Shown here piece after piece: positions 36,689 to 47,171 of a DNA stretch of 64,000 bases. How positions within the stretch are numbered: position 1 is the stretch's first letter; each line of letters begins with the position of its first letter. The DNA is from Rhodospirillaceae bacterium bin65 (GTDB taxonomy: Bacteria; Pseudomonadota; Alphaproteobacteria; Bin65): positions 24,919-88,918 of the forward strand of contig MPMX01000013.1 in NCBI GenBank assembly GCA_002238725.1. The letters run 5' to 3'. The notes beneath the pieces are model-generated. The model had not been told where the DNA came from and did not search any database. It saw only the letters and a list, made by a program, of their open reading frames with translations. The translations under genes were made by a program, and so were the position numbers.

Positions 36689-37399
36689 TCAGGCGGATTT
36701 GGCGGTGGGCGGTTTCTCGCGCCCTTCCCGTTCGGCTTCGAGTTCTTCGATCCGCTCGGTCAGGACCTGAACCTGGCTGCGCAGCGCTTCGATCGCCGGG
36801 ACCATCGGGTCGCTCAGGTCGTCCGTCGTACCGTAGGCCACGAATTTCTTTACCGTCCGTTTGTCTTTCGGCATCACGGTCTTGGCCGGAATGCCGGTGA
36901 CGGTGACGTTCGGTTGCACGTCGCGCACCACGACGGCATTGGCGCCCACCCGGGCGTTGGCGCCGACCGTGATCGGCCCCAGCACCTGGGCGCCGGAACC
37001 GACAATCACGCCGTCTTCCAGCGTCGGATGGCGTTTGACATTGCGTTGGGCTTCGGAATCGACGCTCGGCGACGTCCCGCCCAGGGTTACGTCGTGATAC
37101 AGGGTCACGTCGTCTCCGATTTCTGCGGTTTCGCCGATCACAACCCCCATGCCGTGGTCGATGAACAGGCGCTTGCCGATCTTCGCGCCGGGATGAATCT
37201 CGATCCCGGTCCAGAACCGGCCCCACTGCGAGATCCAGCGGCCGAGCGGGTACAACCGGTGCACCCAGAACCACCGCGCCACGCGGTAGAACAGCATGGC
37301 ATGGAAGCTCGGATAGTTGAGGACGACCTCGAAGCCGCTCCGGGCCGCAGGGTCGCGGGCCATGATCCCGCCGATCTCGTCGCGCATTGTGCGAAACAT
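36689..37399 (-). CDS. cysE: Serine O-acetyltransferase
   Basis: CysE makes O-acetylserine, the precursor of cysteine. The 236-residue protein has an N-terminal helical part ([18 protein letters not shown]) and the left-handed beta-helix of hexapeptide repeats ([18 protein letters not shown], then VTLGGTSPS). The C-terminal tail ([17 protein letters not shown]) is longer and more charged than in short CysE forms. The ATG at 37399 is chosen because it opens the conserved helix (MFRTMRDEI). It is the most upstream gene of the sulfur and Fe-S block, facing a divergent hydrolase gene across 276 bp. Confidence 0.95.
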   Translation of the reverse strand: MFRTMRDEIGGIMARDPAARSGFEVVLNYPSFHAMLFYRVARWFWVHRLYPLGRWISQWGRFWTGIEIHPGAKIGKRLFIDHGMGVVIGETAEIGDDVTLYHDVTLGGTSPSVDSEAQRNVKRHPTLEDGVIVGSGAQVLGPITVGANARVGANAVVVRDVQPNVTVTGIPAKTVMPKDKRTVKKFVAYGTTDDLSDPMVPAIEALRSQVQVLTERIEELEAEREGREKPPTAKSA

Positions 37400-37675
37400 G
37401 TCGTGTCCGCTCCTGCCTGACCGGGCGCCGGCGGGGCCGGCCGCCGCCGCTCCGCTACAATCTGGCGCTTGAAACACCGGCGGTGCAGAAGCATATGGTC
37501 CGGCGCTCGATCTGTACCGGCGCCAGGTTGCACCGCTTGCGCCTCATGGGCCGATTCACCAGATAATGCGCGCCCCATAGCGGTCAAGACGCGCGAGTTG
37601 GGTGGCTTTCTTTCGGTATTCCGCCCGATTGAGCGCGCCGACGGGGACCGAGGCCGAACGAAGGGACGCTCCCGG

Positions 37676-38347
37676 ATGCCTGACGTAATTCTTCCCGGCC
37701 CGGACGGCCGGCTGGAAGGCCGCTACCACCACAGCAGAAGGCCGAATGCGCCGATCGCGCTGATCCTGCATCCCCACCCGCAACATGGCGGGACGATGAA
37801 CAACAAGATCGTCTACCGCCTTTATCACATCTTCGCCCGGCGGGGCTTTTCCACCCTGCGTTTCAATTTCCGTGGCGTCGGGCGGTCCCAGGGCGTTTAC
37901 GACCGCGGCGAGGGCGAGCTTTCCGATGCCGCAGCCGCGCTGGACTGGATGCAGCAGCATAACGAAAATGCCTCGGGCTGCTGGGTCGCCGGATTTTCCT
38001 TCGGCGCCTGGATCGGCATGCAGCTTCTGATGCGCCGGCCCGAACTGGACGGTTTCATCACCGTCGCGCCGCCGGCCAACATGTATGATTTCTCCTTCCT
38101 CGCGCCCTGCCCCTCCTCCGGCCTCATGGTGCATGGCCGGGCGGATACGCTGGTTACGCTGGAATCCGTGGAAAAGCTGGCCGAGAAGCTGATGACCCAG
38201 AAGGGCGTCGTGATCGATCTGCGGGTGGTCGAAGACTGCGACCACTTCTTCAACGAGCATCTCGAGGAGATGCAAGGCCATGTCGAGCAATATCTGGACG
38301 TGGCTCTGGCAACGCCGCGCAAACGCGCCATCGGCGGCCGCCGGTAG
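37676..38347 (+). CDS. Alpha/beta hydrolase
   Basis: The 223-residue protein belongs to a compact alpha/beta hydrolase group (COG2945-like). The oxyanion-region motif is LHPHPQHGGTMNN near residue 31, the nucleophile is Ser109 in VAGFSFGAW, the acid is in HGRADTLV, and the base histidine is in CDHFFNEH. The substrate is unknown. ATG 37676 is preceded by AAGGGA at about 10 bases; a longer frame from 37469 has no coding sense. It is convergent with anmK, 11 bases apart. Confidence 0.88.
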   Translation: MPDVILPGPDGRLEGRYHHSRRPNAPIALILHPHPQHGGTMNNKIVYRLYHIFARRGFSTLRFNFRGVGRSQGVYDRGEGELSDAAAALDWMQQHNENASGCWVAGFSFGAWIGMQLLMRRPELDGFITVAPPANMYDFSFLAPCPSSGLMVHGRADTLVTLESVEKLAEKLMTQKGVVIDLRVVEDCDHFFNEHLEEMQGHVEQYLDVALATPRKRAIGGRR

Positions 38348-38358
38348 GCGGCAACGCT

Positions 38359-39450
38359 TCACCCCGGCCGGCTGATCGCGCCGCCGGTCGTCGGCTCGAA
38401 CACCCCGGTTGTCGACGGCAGGCTGGTCGGCAACCCGTCGACAACCCGGAGCGCCAGCCAGGCGAACGCCTGGGCTTCGAGGGCGTCGCCGTCCCATCCG
38501 ACCGCTTCGACGGGATCGACCGGCGCGTCGAGCGCATCGAGCAGGCTGTCCATTAGAAAGCCATTCCTGCGCCCGCCGCCGGTAACGAGCCAGCGGCGCG
38601 GCGGTTTCGGCATCCATTCGCGGGCGCGCGCGACGCATTGCACGGTGAAGGCGGCCAGAGTCGCCGCGCCGTCATCCGTTCCGAGGTCTTCGACCGCGGC
38701 ATCGAACGTGTTCCGGTCCAGGCTCTTGGGCGGTTCGGCCCGGAAAAACGGGTGGCCGAGCCACGCGCCGACGCGGCCGGTATCCGCCGTCCCGCGCGCG
38801 GCCGATTCCCCGTCGCGGTCGAAGGCGGCGCCTGTCCTGCGCACCATCCAGTCATCGAGCAGCGCGCTCGCCGGCCCGGTATCGAACGCCAGAAGCGGCG
38901 TATCTTCGACGCCCCCGCCCGGCGCCCCGGCGCCGATCCAGGTGACGTTGGCGACGCCGCCGAGATTGAGCACGGCAAGCGGCTTTTCCAGCCCGGCCGA
39001 GAGGGCGGCATGATAGAGCGGCGCCAGCGGCGCCCCCTGCCCGCCCCGGCGCACGTCCGCGGCGCGAAAATCGCTGACCGCCGGAATGCCCGCCGCCTGC
39101 GCCAGTGCTGCGGAATCCCCGATCTGAACCGTCTTGCCGTTGCCAGGATCGTGAAAGATCGTCTGGCCGTGGAAGCCGATCCAGTCGATCCCACCGGGTT
39201 CCGGCTTTTCCGCGGCCAGGAATTCCCGAAGCGCCGCCTTGTGGGCCTCGGTCACGGCGGCGACCGCCGCCGCCGAACCCGATTCCAGCCCCAGGCTGGC
39301 CCGGATCGCGTCCCGCTGCGCCGCGTCATAGGCGTAAGTCCGCGCCGGTCCGGTTTCGATCCGCCAGGCGCCGTCGGACCGGATCAACGCGATGTCGACC
39401 CCGTCGAGCGACGTGCCGCTCATCATTCCGATCGCGGTGCGTAGCGTCAT
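38359..39450 (-). CDS. anmK: Anhydro-N-acetylmuramic acid kinase
   Basis: AnmK phosphorylates and opens anhydro-MurNAc released by lytic transglycosylases, feeding the peptidoglycan recycling route. The 363-residue protein opens with IGMMSGTSLDGVD, has the NLGGVANVTWIG motif near the middle and the LVTGGGRRNGFLM segment near the end, all family signatures. Length is normal. The gene is divergent from tyrS. The lytic transglycosylase elsewhere in this window would generate its substrate, but the genes are not linked. Confidence 0.95.
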   Translation of the reverse strand: MTLRTAIGMMSGTSLDGVDIALIRSDGAWRIETGPARTYAYDAAQRDAIRASLGLESGSAAAVAAVTEAHKAALREFLAAEKPEPGGIDWIGFHGQTIFHDPGNGKTVQIGDSAALAQAAGIPAVSDFRAADVRRGGQGAPLAPLYHAALSAGLEKPLAVLNLGGVANVTWIGAGAPGGGVEDTPLLAFDTGPASALLDDWMVRRTGAAFDRDGESAARGTADTGRVGAWLGHPFFRAEPPKSLDRNTFDAAVEDLGTDDGAATLAAFTVQCVARAREWMPKPPRRWLVTGGGRRNGFLMDSLLDALDAPVDPVEAVGWDGDALEAQAFAWLALRVVDGLPTSLPSTTGVFEPTTGGAISRPG

Positions 39451-39485
39451 GGATCGACCCGCAGGGTTGAAGGGAGCATCCCGAT

Positions 39486-39513
39486 TTGTCCGGCCGAACG
39501 CGCTGTGTTAGAT
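39486..39513 (+). promoter_or_regulatory. Possible promoter of tyrS
   Basis: TTGTCC (39486-39491) and TTAGAT (39508-39513) are spaced by 16 bases, about 60 bases before the tyrS ATG. This is a weak motif match in the 125-bp divergent gap between anmK and tyrS. No T-box or other leader structure was seen. Confidence 0.35.
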
Positions 39514-39575
39514 CGCCGGTCCATCGGGTACCCGCCACCCGTTGCTTTCCGGCCGAAAGGGAGATAGCGCGGCCC

Positions 39576-40829
39576 ATGCCCGGCTTCAAATCCGATTTCA
39601 TGAACGTCCTGCACGAGCGCGGCTACGTCCACCAGTGCACCGACGCTGCGGCGCTGGACGCCAGAGCCGCCAGCGGGATCGTGACGGCCTATATCGGGTT
39701 CGACTGCACGGCGGACAGCCTGCATGTCGGCAGCCTGCTCCAGATCATGCTGCTGCGCCGGTTGCAGGAGACCGGGCACAAGCCGATCGTCCTGATGGGC
39801 GGTGGCACGACCAAGGTCGGCGACCCCTCCGGCAAGGATTCGGCCCGCCAGCTGCTCAGCGACGCCCAGATCGCGGCGAACATGGCGGGCATCCGCAGCG
39901 TTTTCGAGAAATTCCTGGCCTTCGGCGACGGGCCGGCCGACGCGGTGATGGCGAACAATGCCGACTGGCTGGACGGCCTCGCCTATGTCGATTTCCTGCG
40001 CGAATACGGCCGGCATTTCACGATCAACCGGATGCTGACATTCGACAGCGTGAAATTGCGGCTGGACCGGGAACAACCGCTCACCTTCCTGGAATTCAAC
40101 TACATGATCCTCCAGGCCTACGATTTCGTCGAACTGGCGCGGCGCTACGAGTGTTCGCTCCAGCTCGGCGGTTCGGACCAGTGGGGCAACATCGTCAACG
40201 GCGTCGAACTGGGCCGGCGCGTCGAGCAGCGTGAGTTGTTCGGCCTGACCTCGCCCCTCATCACCACCGCCTCGGGCGCGAAGATGGGCAAGACCGCCCA
40301 AGGCGCGGTCTGGCTCAATGCCGACAAGCTGAGCGCCTACGAATACTGGCAGTTCTGGCGCAACACGGAAGACGCCGACGTCGGCCGTTTCCTGCGCCTG
40401 TTCACCGAACTGCCGCTCGGCGACATTGCCCGGCTCGAAGCGTTGGAAGGCGCCGGGATCAACGAGGCGAAGAAGGTGCTGGCGACGGCGGCGACCGCCA
40501 TGCTGCACGGCCGGGAGGCGGCCGAGGCAGCGGCGGAAACGGCGCGCCAGACCTTCGAGCAGGGCAAACTGGGCGATGACCTGCCGGTTCTCGAAATGCC
40601 GGCAAGCGATCTGGAGCGCGGCATCCCGGCCTTCGACCTGTTCCGGCGCGCCGGGCTGGCAACCAGCGGCGGCGAGGCGCGCCGGCTGATCAAGGGGGGC
40701 GGCGCCCGGGTCAACGACAGACAGGTGAAAGACGAGAACGCGCCGATCGGCGCCGATGCGCTCAATGCCGACGGCGCGATCAAGCTTTCCGCCGGCAAGA
40801 AACGCCACGTCCTGGTGCGGCCGGGTTAG
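39576..40829 (+). CDS. tyrS: Tyrosyl-tRNA synthetase
   Basis: The 417-residue class I enzyme charges tRNA-Tyr. The HIGH-type motif is [10 protein letters not shown], the KMSKS-type loop is [12 protein letters not shown], and the C-terminal S4-like RNA-binding domain is visible in [15 protein letters not shown]. The ATG at 39576 ([11 protein letters not shown]) is preceded by AAGGGAGAT; the upstream open frame has no coding sense. It is a single-gene unit, convergent with the AsmA-like gene, 4 bases apart. Confidence 0.97.
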   Translation: MPGFKSDFMNVLHERGYVHQCTDAAALDARAASGIVTAYIGFDCTADSLHVGSLLQIMLLRRLQETGHKPIVLMGGGTTKVGDPSGKDSARQLLSDAQIAANMAGIRSVFEKFLAFGDGPADAVMANNADWLDGLAYVDFLREYGRHFTINRMLTFDSVKLRLDREQPLTFLEFNYMILQAYDFVELARRYECSLQLGGSDQWGNIVNGVELGRRVEQRELFGLTSPLITTASGAKMGKTAQGAVWLNADKLSAYEYWQFWRNTEDADVGRFLRLFTELPLGDIARLEALEGAGINEAKKVLATAATAMLHGREAAEAAAETARQTFEQGKLGDDLPVLEMPASDLERGIPAFDLFRRAGLATSGGEARRLIKGGGARVNDRQVKDENAPIGADALNADGAIKLSAGKKRHVLVRPG

Positions 40830-40833
40830 CGCC

Positions 40834-43800
40834 CTATTTCGGCTTACCCTTGCGGCCCTCGCGGGCGCTGCCGAAATCGAAAATCCGGCGGATGGCACCG
40901 GGCGTAAGCAACGAGACCGGGTTCACGTTAAACCTGGGTTTGTCCAGGGTGCCCTTGACGGTAAAATGGGCAGCCAGCAGGCCGCTGCCTTTCTCGCCGA
41001 TCAGCAGGTCGCCGATAATCGGCACCTTGCCGAAAACGCTGTTCAGCGCATAGAGCGGCACGAGCGTACCGCGCAGCCGGACATCCCGCTTCTTCCGGTC
41101 GATCCGGCCGGACGCCGTGACGCCGACCAGACTGCTGTAGGCCTGGCCGCTACGGATCAGAAGCCGATCGCCCTCCAGGTCGAATTTCATTTCCAGCCGC
41201 TGCATGCGGATGCTGCCGTCGATCCGGCGACGTTCCGCAGCGGCGAAGAACCGGGCGACCGCCGGCGCCCGTTCGATATCGAATCTCTTTAATTTCAGGG
41301 TGCCCGATATCGGCTTGTCCTTGAGCGCGGGCCGGCGCACAGCCTGGATGGAGAGAAGACCGCCGCGCAGACTGCCGACGATGCCGAGGGCGCGCAGGGC
41401 GCCGCCGCCATCGTCGGAAGTAATCGCGATCGTCTGGCCGCCGCCGACCGGCGTCAGGCGCAGGCTGAGCGACTTGCCGGACGGCAGCGCCGCCGCCAGG
41501 CGCAGCCTGCGAAAATCCTTACCATCGTGCCGCGCCGAGCCGGCCGCCGACCAGAGGGGCAAGTCTTTCGAAACGAACAGTCGATCGAGCTTGAAACCGA
41601 TGTCCAGCGGCTCAACGACAGGTATGACGCTGCGCCGGACCGGGCCGGCGCGTTTCGACTTCGCCGGCGGTTCCTTCAGGAACGGCGCGAGGTCGAGGGA
41701 CTTGCCCGTCAGTCTGAGGCGACGCCCCGCCTTGGTGCGCCGTTCGAGAACTGCAGACAGATTCGTGCGCCCGGTCGCCAGCCGGTCGAGGATCAGGCGG
41801 CGCAGCGTCCGTCCGTTCTTCTCCAACGTCGCTTTTCCCTTCACGGTCACCGGCGACGATTGCAGGGCAAATCGGGAAACCGCTGCGAGCCGGCCGTTGA
41901 CGACGACCAGGCTTGCGGACCCACGGGCCGGTTGCTTCGGCGGTTTCGCAAGGCCGAGAACGGGCAGCTTCAAGCGCGACCGGCTAAAATCGTACGCGCC
42001 GTCAATGACCGTGCGGCCATTGTCGAACGCGCTGACCGTGACGTCGGCGTTGAACGGACCGGACAGGAACCGGCGGATATCGAGGCCCGCCGCGAGCAGC
42101 ACCTTCGGCGTCGTCGCGCCCTTGACCGACAGCCGCCGGCGCCAGGACTTCGATACCGGCCCGAACTTTTCCTGCCACGCCAGTCTGGCCGGGGAACCTG
42201 CGATCCTGCTCTCGCCTTCCAGTTTGAAGCCGGTCTTGCCGACCGTCAGGTCAAACCGGCCCCGGGCGATGTCGAGGCCGAACAGCGCCTTCGGCCAGGA
42301 AATTTCGTAGAGCGGCCCCTCGGCCGCGAAGGCGGCGTTTTTCAGAGACAGGCGCTTGACGAGCGGGAAAGCCGCCTTCAGCCGGAGCCTTGCGCGCCCT
42401 CGGATCGAGGCGGTATCGACCCCCAATTTTCGCACGGACGCCAGCGACTTACGGTCGATCAGGCGCAGGAAATCCTGCACCGGCCCCTCGATCGTGCCGT
42501 CGATGTTTATTTTTTCGGCAGCGCCGCCAAGGCCACCGATTCGGGCCGAACCGGCGCTCACCACGCTTTGCCCCACGCGCGCCCGTTCGAACCGGAAGTC
42601 GATCCTGTCGGGCCGGAAGCGGGCTTCGCCCCGGGCTTCCCGCAATTCGGGGAACGATCCGGGCAATCGAACCTTCAGGCTCTCGAAGCCGAACCGGCCG
42701 TCAAGGCGATGCAATCGCACCGCCGGCTTCTTGCCGCTGCGCAAGGTAAGGCGAAACCGGGTCTCGACCTGCTTCACCCGCCCGGCGCCGACGTTGCGGA
42801 CAATCCATCGCCGGGCGTCCGGGCCGACTTTGGCTGGCCAGAGCCGCCGAAACGCCCTGACGCCGAACCCGGTAAGCGATGCGCTGCCATCGACCGCAAG
42901 ACCGTCCCCGACCCGCTGCACAGCGCCTGTGAACCCGGCCGTCGTATCTCCGAGCACCACCTGAAACCGGCGGATGTCAGCCGCTTGCGCGCCCGCTTTC
43001 AGCGCTGCCGACACGTGCATCGACTTGACCCGGACCGGGCCGCGATAGACACCCGGTATGGTGATCGTTCCGGCGCCGCCTTCGATTTCCAGCGCTCCGC
43101 TGTCCAGGCGCCCGGCGTCCGAGCCCGCGAAGGATATCTTGCCGGACAACGGCAGTTTCAGATGTTCCAGCGCCGCGAGAGGCTTCCAGACAGATGCCGG
43201 GACCGCAGGGTCCAGACCGTCGAACGTCAGGTTTCCGAGAATGGTACCGGCTGCCTTGCGGTATTCCGCGCTGCCGGCAATCCGGGCCGTTTTGCCGCTG
43301 GTCCGCAGCGTGACGGAGAGGTGCGCGGCGATGCCGTCCGGCCGGCGCCGCAATGCGGTCTGCAGCGCCTCCCCGCGCCACACCTGCCGGGTCGCCCGAT
43401 CCGAAATCGTAATGCTGCCGCCGGCAATTTCGATCGATTGCAACGCGTCGAGCGGCGGGGCGTCCGCCGGCCCGCCGGACAGGCGGTCGAGCAACATCGC
43501 AATAAACCGGCCATGCCCGCCCGACCCCGCGCCCCCGGCCCGCAGGGCGATTTTGCCCCGGACATCTCGCTCCAGGGCGATCTCGGGCTCGACGAGGCGA
43601 ATCGACTCCAGGCGCACCTCCCCGATCAACAACGCCAGAGGGGCGACGGTCACGACGACCTCCGGGAAATGCGCGATCTCGCCGCCGTCCTTCCCGACCA
43701 GTCGCAAATCCTTGCTGCGCAACGGCAAACCGGACAATTCGCCCGGCCAGAAGGCATGAATCCCGCCTATTCCGATCGTCAGGTCCGGGAATGACCGAGC

Positions 43801-43947
43801 CAACTCCTTCCGAATGTGGCGGGCAGCGAATTCGGCGTCGACCGGGCCGAGATAGAGACGCCATGCAACCGCGCCCAGGGCGATGGCGACAAGTGCGATT
43901 GTAACGATCAGGCCCTTGACGACGATGCGGATCGGCTTGCGAATCAC
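40834..43947 (-). CDS. AsmA/YhdP-like large envelope protein
   Basis: The 1037-residue protein starts with a single membrane helix at about residues 8-30 (VVKGLIVTIALVAIALGA), then a long periplasmic region rich in repeating beta strands. The start is typical of the YhdP (DUF3971) set, and the C-terminal part (LIGEKGSGLLAAHFTVKG, then KPRFNVNPVSLLTPG) matches the AsmA-like C-terminal domain. Such proteins form bridges that move phospholipid across the periplasm. The exact subfamily is uncertain. It is divergent from glnE, 132 bp apart. Confidence 0.87.
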   Translation of the reverse strand: MIRKPIRIVVKGLIVTIALVAIALGAVAWRLYLGPVDAEFAARHIRKELARSFPDLTIGIGGIHAFWPGELSGLPLRSKDLRLVGKDGGEIAHFPEVVVTVAPLALLIGEVRLESIRLVEPEIALERDVRGKIALRAGGAGSGGHGRFIAMLLDRLSGGPADAPPLDALQSIEIAGGSITISDRATRQVWRGEALQTALRRRPDGIAAHLSVTLRTSGKTARIAGSAEYRKAAGTILGNLTFDGLDPAVPASVWKPLAALEHLKLPLSGKISFAGSDAGRLDSGALEIEGGAGTITIPGVYRGPVRVKSMHVSAALKAGAQAADIRRFQVVLGDTTAGFTGAVQRVGDGLAVDGSASLTGFGVRAFRRLWPAKVGPDARRWIVRNVGAGRVKQVETRFRLTLRSGKKPAVRLHRLDGRFGFESLKVRLPGSFPELREARGEARFRPDRIDFRFERARVGQSVVSAGSARIGGLGGAAEKINIDGTIEGPVQDFLRLIDRKSLASVRKLGVDTASIRGRARLRLKAAFPLVKRLSLKNAAFAAEGPLYEISWPKALFGLDIARGRFDLTVGKTGFKLEGESRIAGSPARLAWQEKFGPVSKSWRRRLSVKGATTPKVLLAAGLDIRRFLSGPFNADVTVSAFDNGRTVIDGAYDFSRSRLKLPVLGLAKPPKQPARGSASLVVVNGRLAAVSRFALQSSPVTVKGKATLEKNGRTLRRLILDRLATGRTNLSAVLERRTKAGRRLRLTGKSLDLAPFLKEPPAKSKRAGPVRRSVIPVVEPLDIGFKLDRLFVSKDLPLWSAAGSARHDGKDFRRLRLAAALPSGKSLSLRLTPVGGGQTIAITSDDGGGALRALGIVGSLRGGLLSIQAVRRPALKDKPISGTLKLKRFDIERAPAVARFFAAAERRRIDGSIRMQRLEMKFDLEGDRLLIRSGQAYSSLVGVTASGRIDRKKRDVRLRGTLVPLYALNSVFGKVPIIGDLLIGEKGSGLLAAHFTVKGTLDKPRFNVNPVSLLTPGAIRRIFDFGSAREGRKGKPK

Positions 43948-44079
43948 CGGAACGGCGTCCTAATCAGGGGAAGACAGGAATAGTGGCTCCGGACGATACG
44001 GCGGTCGGCGGCCCACCCGCGGGCCGACCGGCGGCACGGATCGTCCGGGCCCGGCAAAGACGCAGAAGATGGACAACCG

Positions 44080-47000
44080 GTGACCGAGAGTTCGTTCCAC
44101 CGCCTGAGCGCACCGCCGGCTCCGGCCGATCCGGATATGCTGGCGCGCAATCTGGATCGATGGTCGGCTGCTGTCGAGCAGGAACTGGAGGGCGATGCGC
44201 GGGAAGCTGCAACGCGCTTGCTCGACAGTCGGAACGGGGCGCTCCTGCGCGCATGTTTCGGCAATAGTCCCTTTCTTTCCGATTGTCTATTGAAGCATCC
44301 GGGCTTCGCGCTGGCGTGTTTTACGGTCGGCTACGACACGGCGATCCGGGCCGGGCTGGAGACGGCGCGGCGCGAGCTTCTGGGGACCGTGAAAATCGAG
44401 ACGGTCTCGCGAATTCTCCGCGTCGCCCGACGTCAGGTTGCGCTGGGCATTGCGCTGGCCGATCTCTCTGGCGCCTGGGCGGTGCCGGCGATCACGGCAA
44501 CGCTCAGCGACTTTGCCGATTGGGCGATCGGTTCCGCGCTCGACTCCCTAGTCCGCGAGGCGGCCGGCCGCGGCGTCTTCACGCTCGATCCCGACGTGCG
44601 AGCGCCGAACCGGGCCAGCGGCCTGTTCGTGATCGGCATGGGAAAGCTGGGCGCCCACGAGCTGAACTATTCGAGCGATATCGACCTCATTGTCTTCTTC
44701 GATCCGGAGGTCGTCCCGGTTGCGCGCCCCGAACGACTCCAGCGCGAAATGGTGCGGCTGACCCAGGGACTGGTCGATCTGCTGCAGAAGCGCACCTCCG
44801 ACGGCTATGTTTTCCGCACCGATCTTCGCCTGCGCCCGGACCCGGCCTCGACCCCGGTCGCCCTCTCGGTCGACGCAGCGGAAGTCTACTACGAGAGCAT
44901 GGGCCAGAACTGGGAGCGCGCTGCGATGATCAAAGCGCGCATCGTGGCCGGCGACATGGCAGCGGGCACCGCCTTTCTCGATCGGCTGAGACCCTTCATC
45001 TGGCGTCGGAATCTCGATTTCGCAACCATTCAGGACGTGCATTCCATCAAGCGCCAGATCAACGCCCGGCGCGGCGGCGGATCGATCCGCTCGCCGGGCG
45101 GCCTGCCGGGGCACGATGTCAAGCTCGGCCGCGGCGGCATCCGCGAGATCGAGTTTTTTGCCCAGACCCAGCAGCTCATCTTCGGCGGGCGCGACGCCAG
45201 CCTGCGCGAACGCTCGACGGTCCGGGCGATCGATGCGCTGGTCTCCGCCGGCCGCGTCGAGCCGCGCGCCGCCGGCGATCTGGCCGCCGCCTACGAATTC
45301 CTGCGCACGGTCGAGCACCGCATTCAGATGGTCGAGGATCGCCAGACACAGACGCTGCCCGAAAGCGCCGAGGAGTTCGGCGCCTTCGCGACCTTTATGG
45401 GTTATCCCTCGGCCGACGATTTTCTGGCCGCCCTGTTCCACCATCTGCAACGCGTCGAGAACCATTATGCCGGCCTGTTCGAGGAAGCGCCCGCGCTGGG
45501 CGGGCCGAGCAGCCTGGTGTTTACCGGCGGCCACCACGATCCGGACACGCTGAACACCCTGTCGTCGCTCGGCTTTTCGGAACCGGAGACGGTCTCTTCG
45601 GTCATACGCGGCTGGCACCACGGCCGTTACCGGGCGACCCACAGCGACCGGGCGCGGCAACTACTGACGGAATTGACCCCCGCCCTGCTTCAGGCGATAG
45701 GCGGTTCGCCGGCGCCGGACGAAGCGTTTCGCCGCCTCGACGCCTTCATCCGCAGACTGCCCGCCGGCGTGCCGCTGTTTTCGCTGCTGCATGCCAACCC
45801 GAAACTGCTCGATCTGATTGCCGAAATCATGGGCACCGCCCCCGAACTCGCGGCAACGCTGGGACGGCGGCCCACCCTGTTCGACGCACTGCTCGACCGC
45901 GGATTTTTCGACACCCTGCCGGGCCGGCAGGCGCTGACCGAATCCCTTGCCGACGCTCTTCCGGTCGATTACAGCTTCGAGGAAAGCCTGGACGCAGTGC
46001 GCCGATGGTGCGCCGAGGCCCGCTTCGGGACCGGGGTGCGCTTTCTGCGCGGAACGATTTCAGCGGCGCAGGCGGGCGCGGCCTACGCCGACGTGGCGGA
46101 TACGGCGGTATCGGCGATACTTCCCCGCGTCGAAGCGGCGTTTGCCGAAAAGCACGGGGGCTTCGACGACGGAAGCTTCTGCATTCTGGCGCTGGGCAAG
46201 CTGGGCGGGCGCGAGCTCACGGCGACCTCCGACCTGGATATGGTCTTCGTATATGACGACCGGATCGCCGGGTCCCGGTCGAATGGAGAGAAGCCGCTCG
46301 CGCTCAGCCTCTACTATGCGCGCTTTGCCCAGCGTCTGTTCAGCGCGCTGACGGCGCCGACGGCCGAAGGCGGCCTTTTCGAGGTCGATCTGCGATTGCG
46401 GCCGTTCGGCAACAAGGGTCCGCTGGCCTCCAGCTTCTCGGCCTTCGAGGACTATCAGGCCAACCATGCCTGGACCTGGGAGCAGATGACGATCACCCGG
46501 GCCCGGGTCGTCGCAGGGTCCGAACGCCTGGCTGGCGAGGTGATGGATGTGACGGCACGATCCGTCGACCGGCCGCGCGCGGCGGAAACGCTCGCCGCCG
46601 ACGTCGCAAGCATGCGGCTGCGGCTCGCCGAAAACCGCGCCGCGCCGTCGATCTGGCACGTCAAGAACATGCCGGGCGGCATCCTCGATGTCGAATTCGT
46701 CGCCCAGTTCCTGATCCTGCTGCACAGCAACGCGCATCCCGGTCTTCGGCATGCCAACACGGCATCGGCGCTGAACGCATTGCGCAAAGCCGGATGCCTG
46801 GGGAATGAAGACGCCGATACGCTGCTGCGCGCCGCTACGCTCTGGCAAACGATCCAGGCCCTGCTCCGGCTGACCGGCGCGGCCCGCGACCTGACGGACG
46901 GACCGCCGGCCTCCCTGCATCCGTTGCTGTGCCGGGCGACCAAGCGACCCGATATCCGGGTGCTGGAAGCCGACATGCAGGAATTGGCCGGCGCCGTGCG

Positions 47001-47103
47001 CGCGATCTACGAAAGGGTGGTGGCCGAAACCGCCGCCGGCGCGACAACGGCGGAGTCCGGCCCGCTGCCGTCCCACGCGCTGGATACCGCCCGGGGAGAC
47101 TGA
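44080..47103 (+). CDS. glnE: Bifunctional glutamine synthetase adenylyltransferase/adenylyl-removing enzyme
   Basis: GlnE adds and removes AMP on glutamine synthetase in response to nitrogen status. The 1007-residue protein has two nucleotidyltransferase-type domains. The first, with GMGKLGAHELNYSSDIDL, is the adenylyl-removing half. The second, with LGKLGGRELTATSDLD, is the adenylyltransferase half. They are joined by a helical regulatory region. The start is a GTG at 44080. No PII gene is linked here. The gene stands alone between the AsmA-like gene and a convergent VOC gene. Confidence 0.95.
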   Translation: MTESSFHRLSAPPAPADPDMLARNLDRWSAAVEQELEGDAREAATRLLDSRNGALLRACFGNSPFLSDCLLKHPGFALACFTVGYDTAIRAGLETARRELLGTVKIETVSRILRVARRQVALGIALADLSGAWAVPAITATLSDFADWAIGSALDSLVREAAGRGVFTLDPDVRAPNRASGLFVIGMGKLGAHELNYSSDIDLIVFFDPEVVPVARPERLQREMVRLTQGLVDLLQKRTSDGYVFRTDLRLRPDPASTPVALSVDAAEVYYESMGQNWERAAMIKARIVAGDMAAGTAFLDRLRPFIWRRNLDFATIQDVHSIKRQINARRGGGSIRSPGGLPGHDVKLGRGGIREIEFFAQTQQLIFGGRDASLRERSTVRAIDALVSAGRVEPRAAGDLAAAYEFLRTVEHRIQMVEDRQTQTLPESAEEFGAFATFMGYPSADDFLAALFHHLQRVENHYAGLFEEAPALGGPSSLVFTGGHHDPDTLNTLSSLGFSEPETVSSVIRGWHHGRYRATHSDRARQLLTELTPALLQAIGGSPAPDEAFRRLDAFIRRLPAGVPLFSLLHANPKLLDLIAEIMGTAPELAATLGRRPTLFDALLDRGFFDTLPGRQALTESLADALPVDYSFEESLDAVRRWCAEARFGTGVRFLRGTISAAQAGAAYADVADTAVSAILPRVEAAFAEKHGGFDDGSFCILALGKLGGRELTATSDLDMVFVYDDRIAGSRSNGEKPLALSLYYARFAQRLFSALTAPTAEGGLFEVDLRLRPFGNKGPLASSFSAFEDYQANHAWTWEQMTITRARVVAGSERLAGEVMDVTARSVDRPRAAETLAADVASMRLRLAENRAAPSIWHVKNMPGGILDVEFVAQFLILLHSNAHPGLRHANTASALNALRKAGCLGNEDADTLLRAATLWQTIQALLRLTGAARDLTDGPPASLHPLLCRATKRPDIRVLEADMQELAGAVRAIYERVVAETAAGATTAESGPLPSHALDTARGD

Positions 47104-47171
47104 CTCCAGGCCTCATGCCGAAGGCGACGAGGCCCCGGATTTCACCACGCCTGCCGAATCGCGACCCTGCC

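Noticed and set aside
41527..43794. A 755-codon open frame on the plus strand opposite the AsmA-like gene
   Set aside because: Rich in Arg, Pro and Gln with no domains, typical of an antisense shadow in high-GC DNA. The minus frame has a membrane helix and AsmA-like C-terminus.
47110..47135. Terminator after glnE
   Set aside because: GGCCTC and GAGGCC form a stem, but no T run follows.
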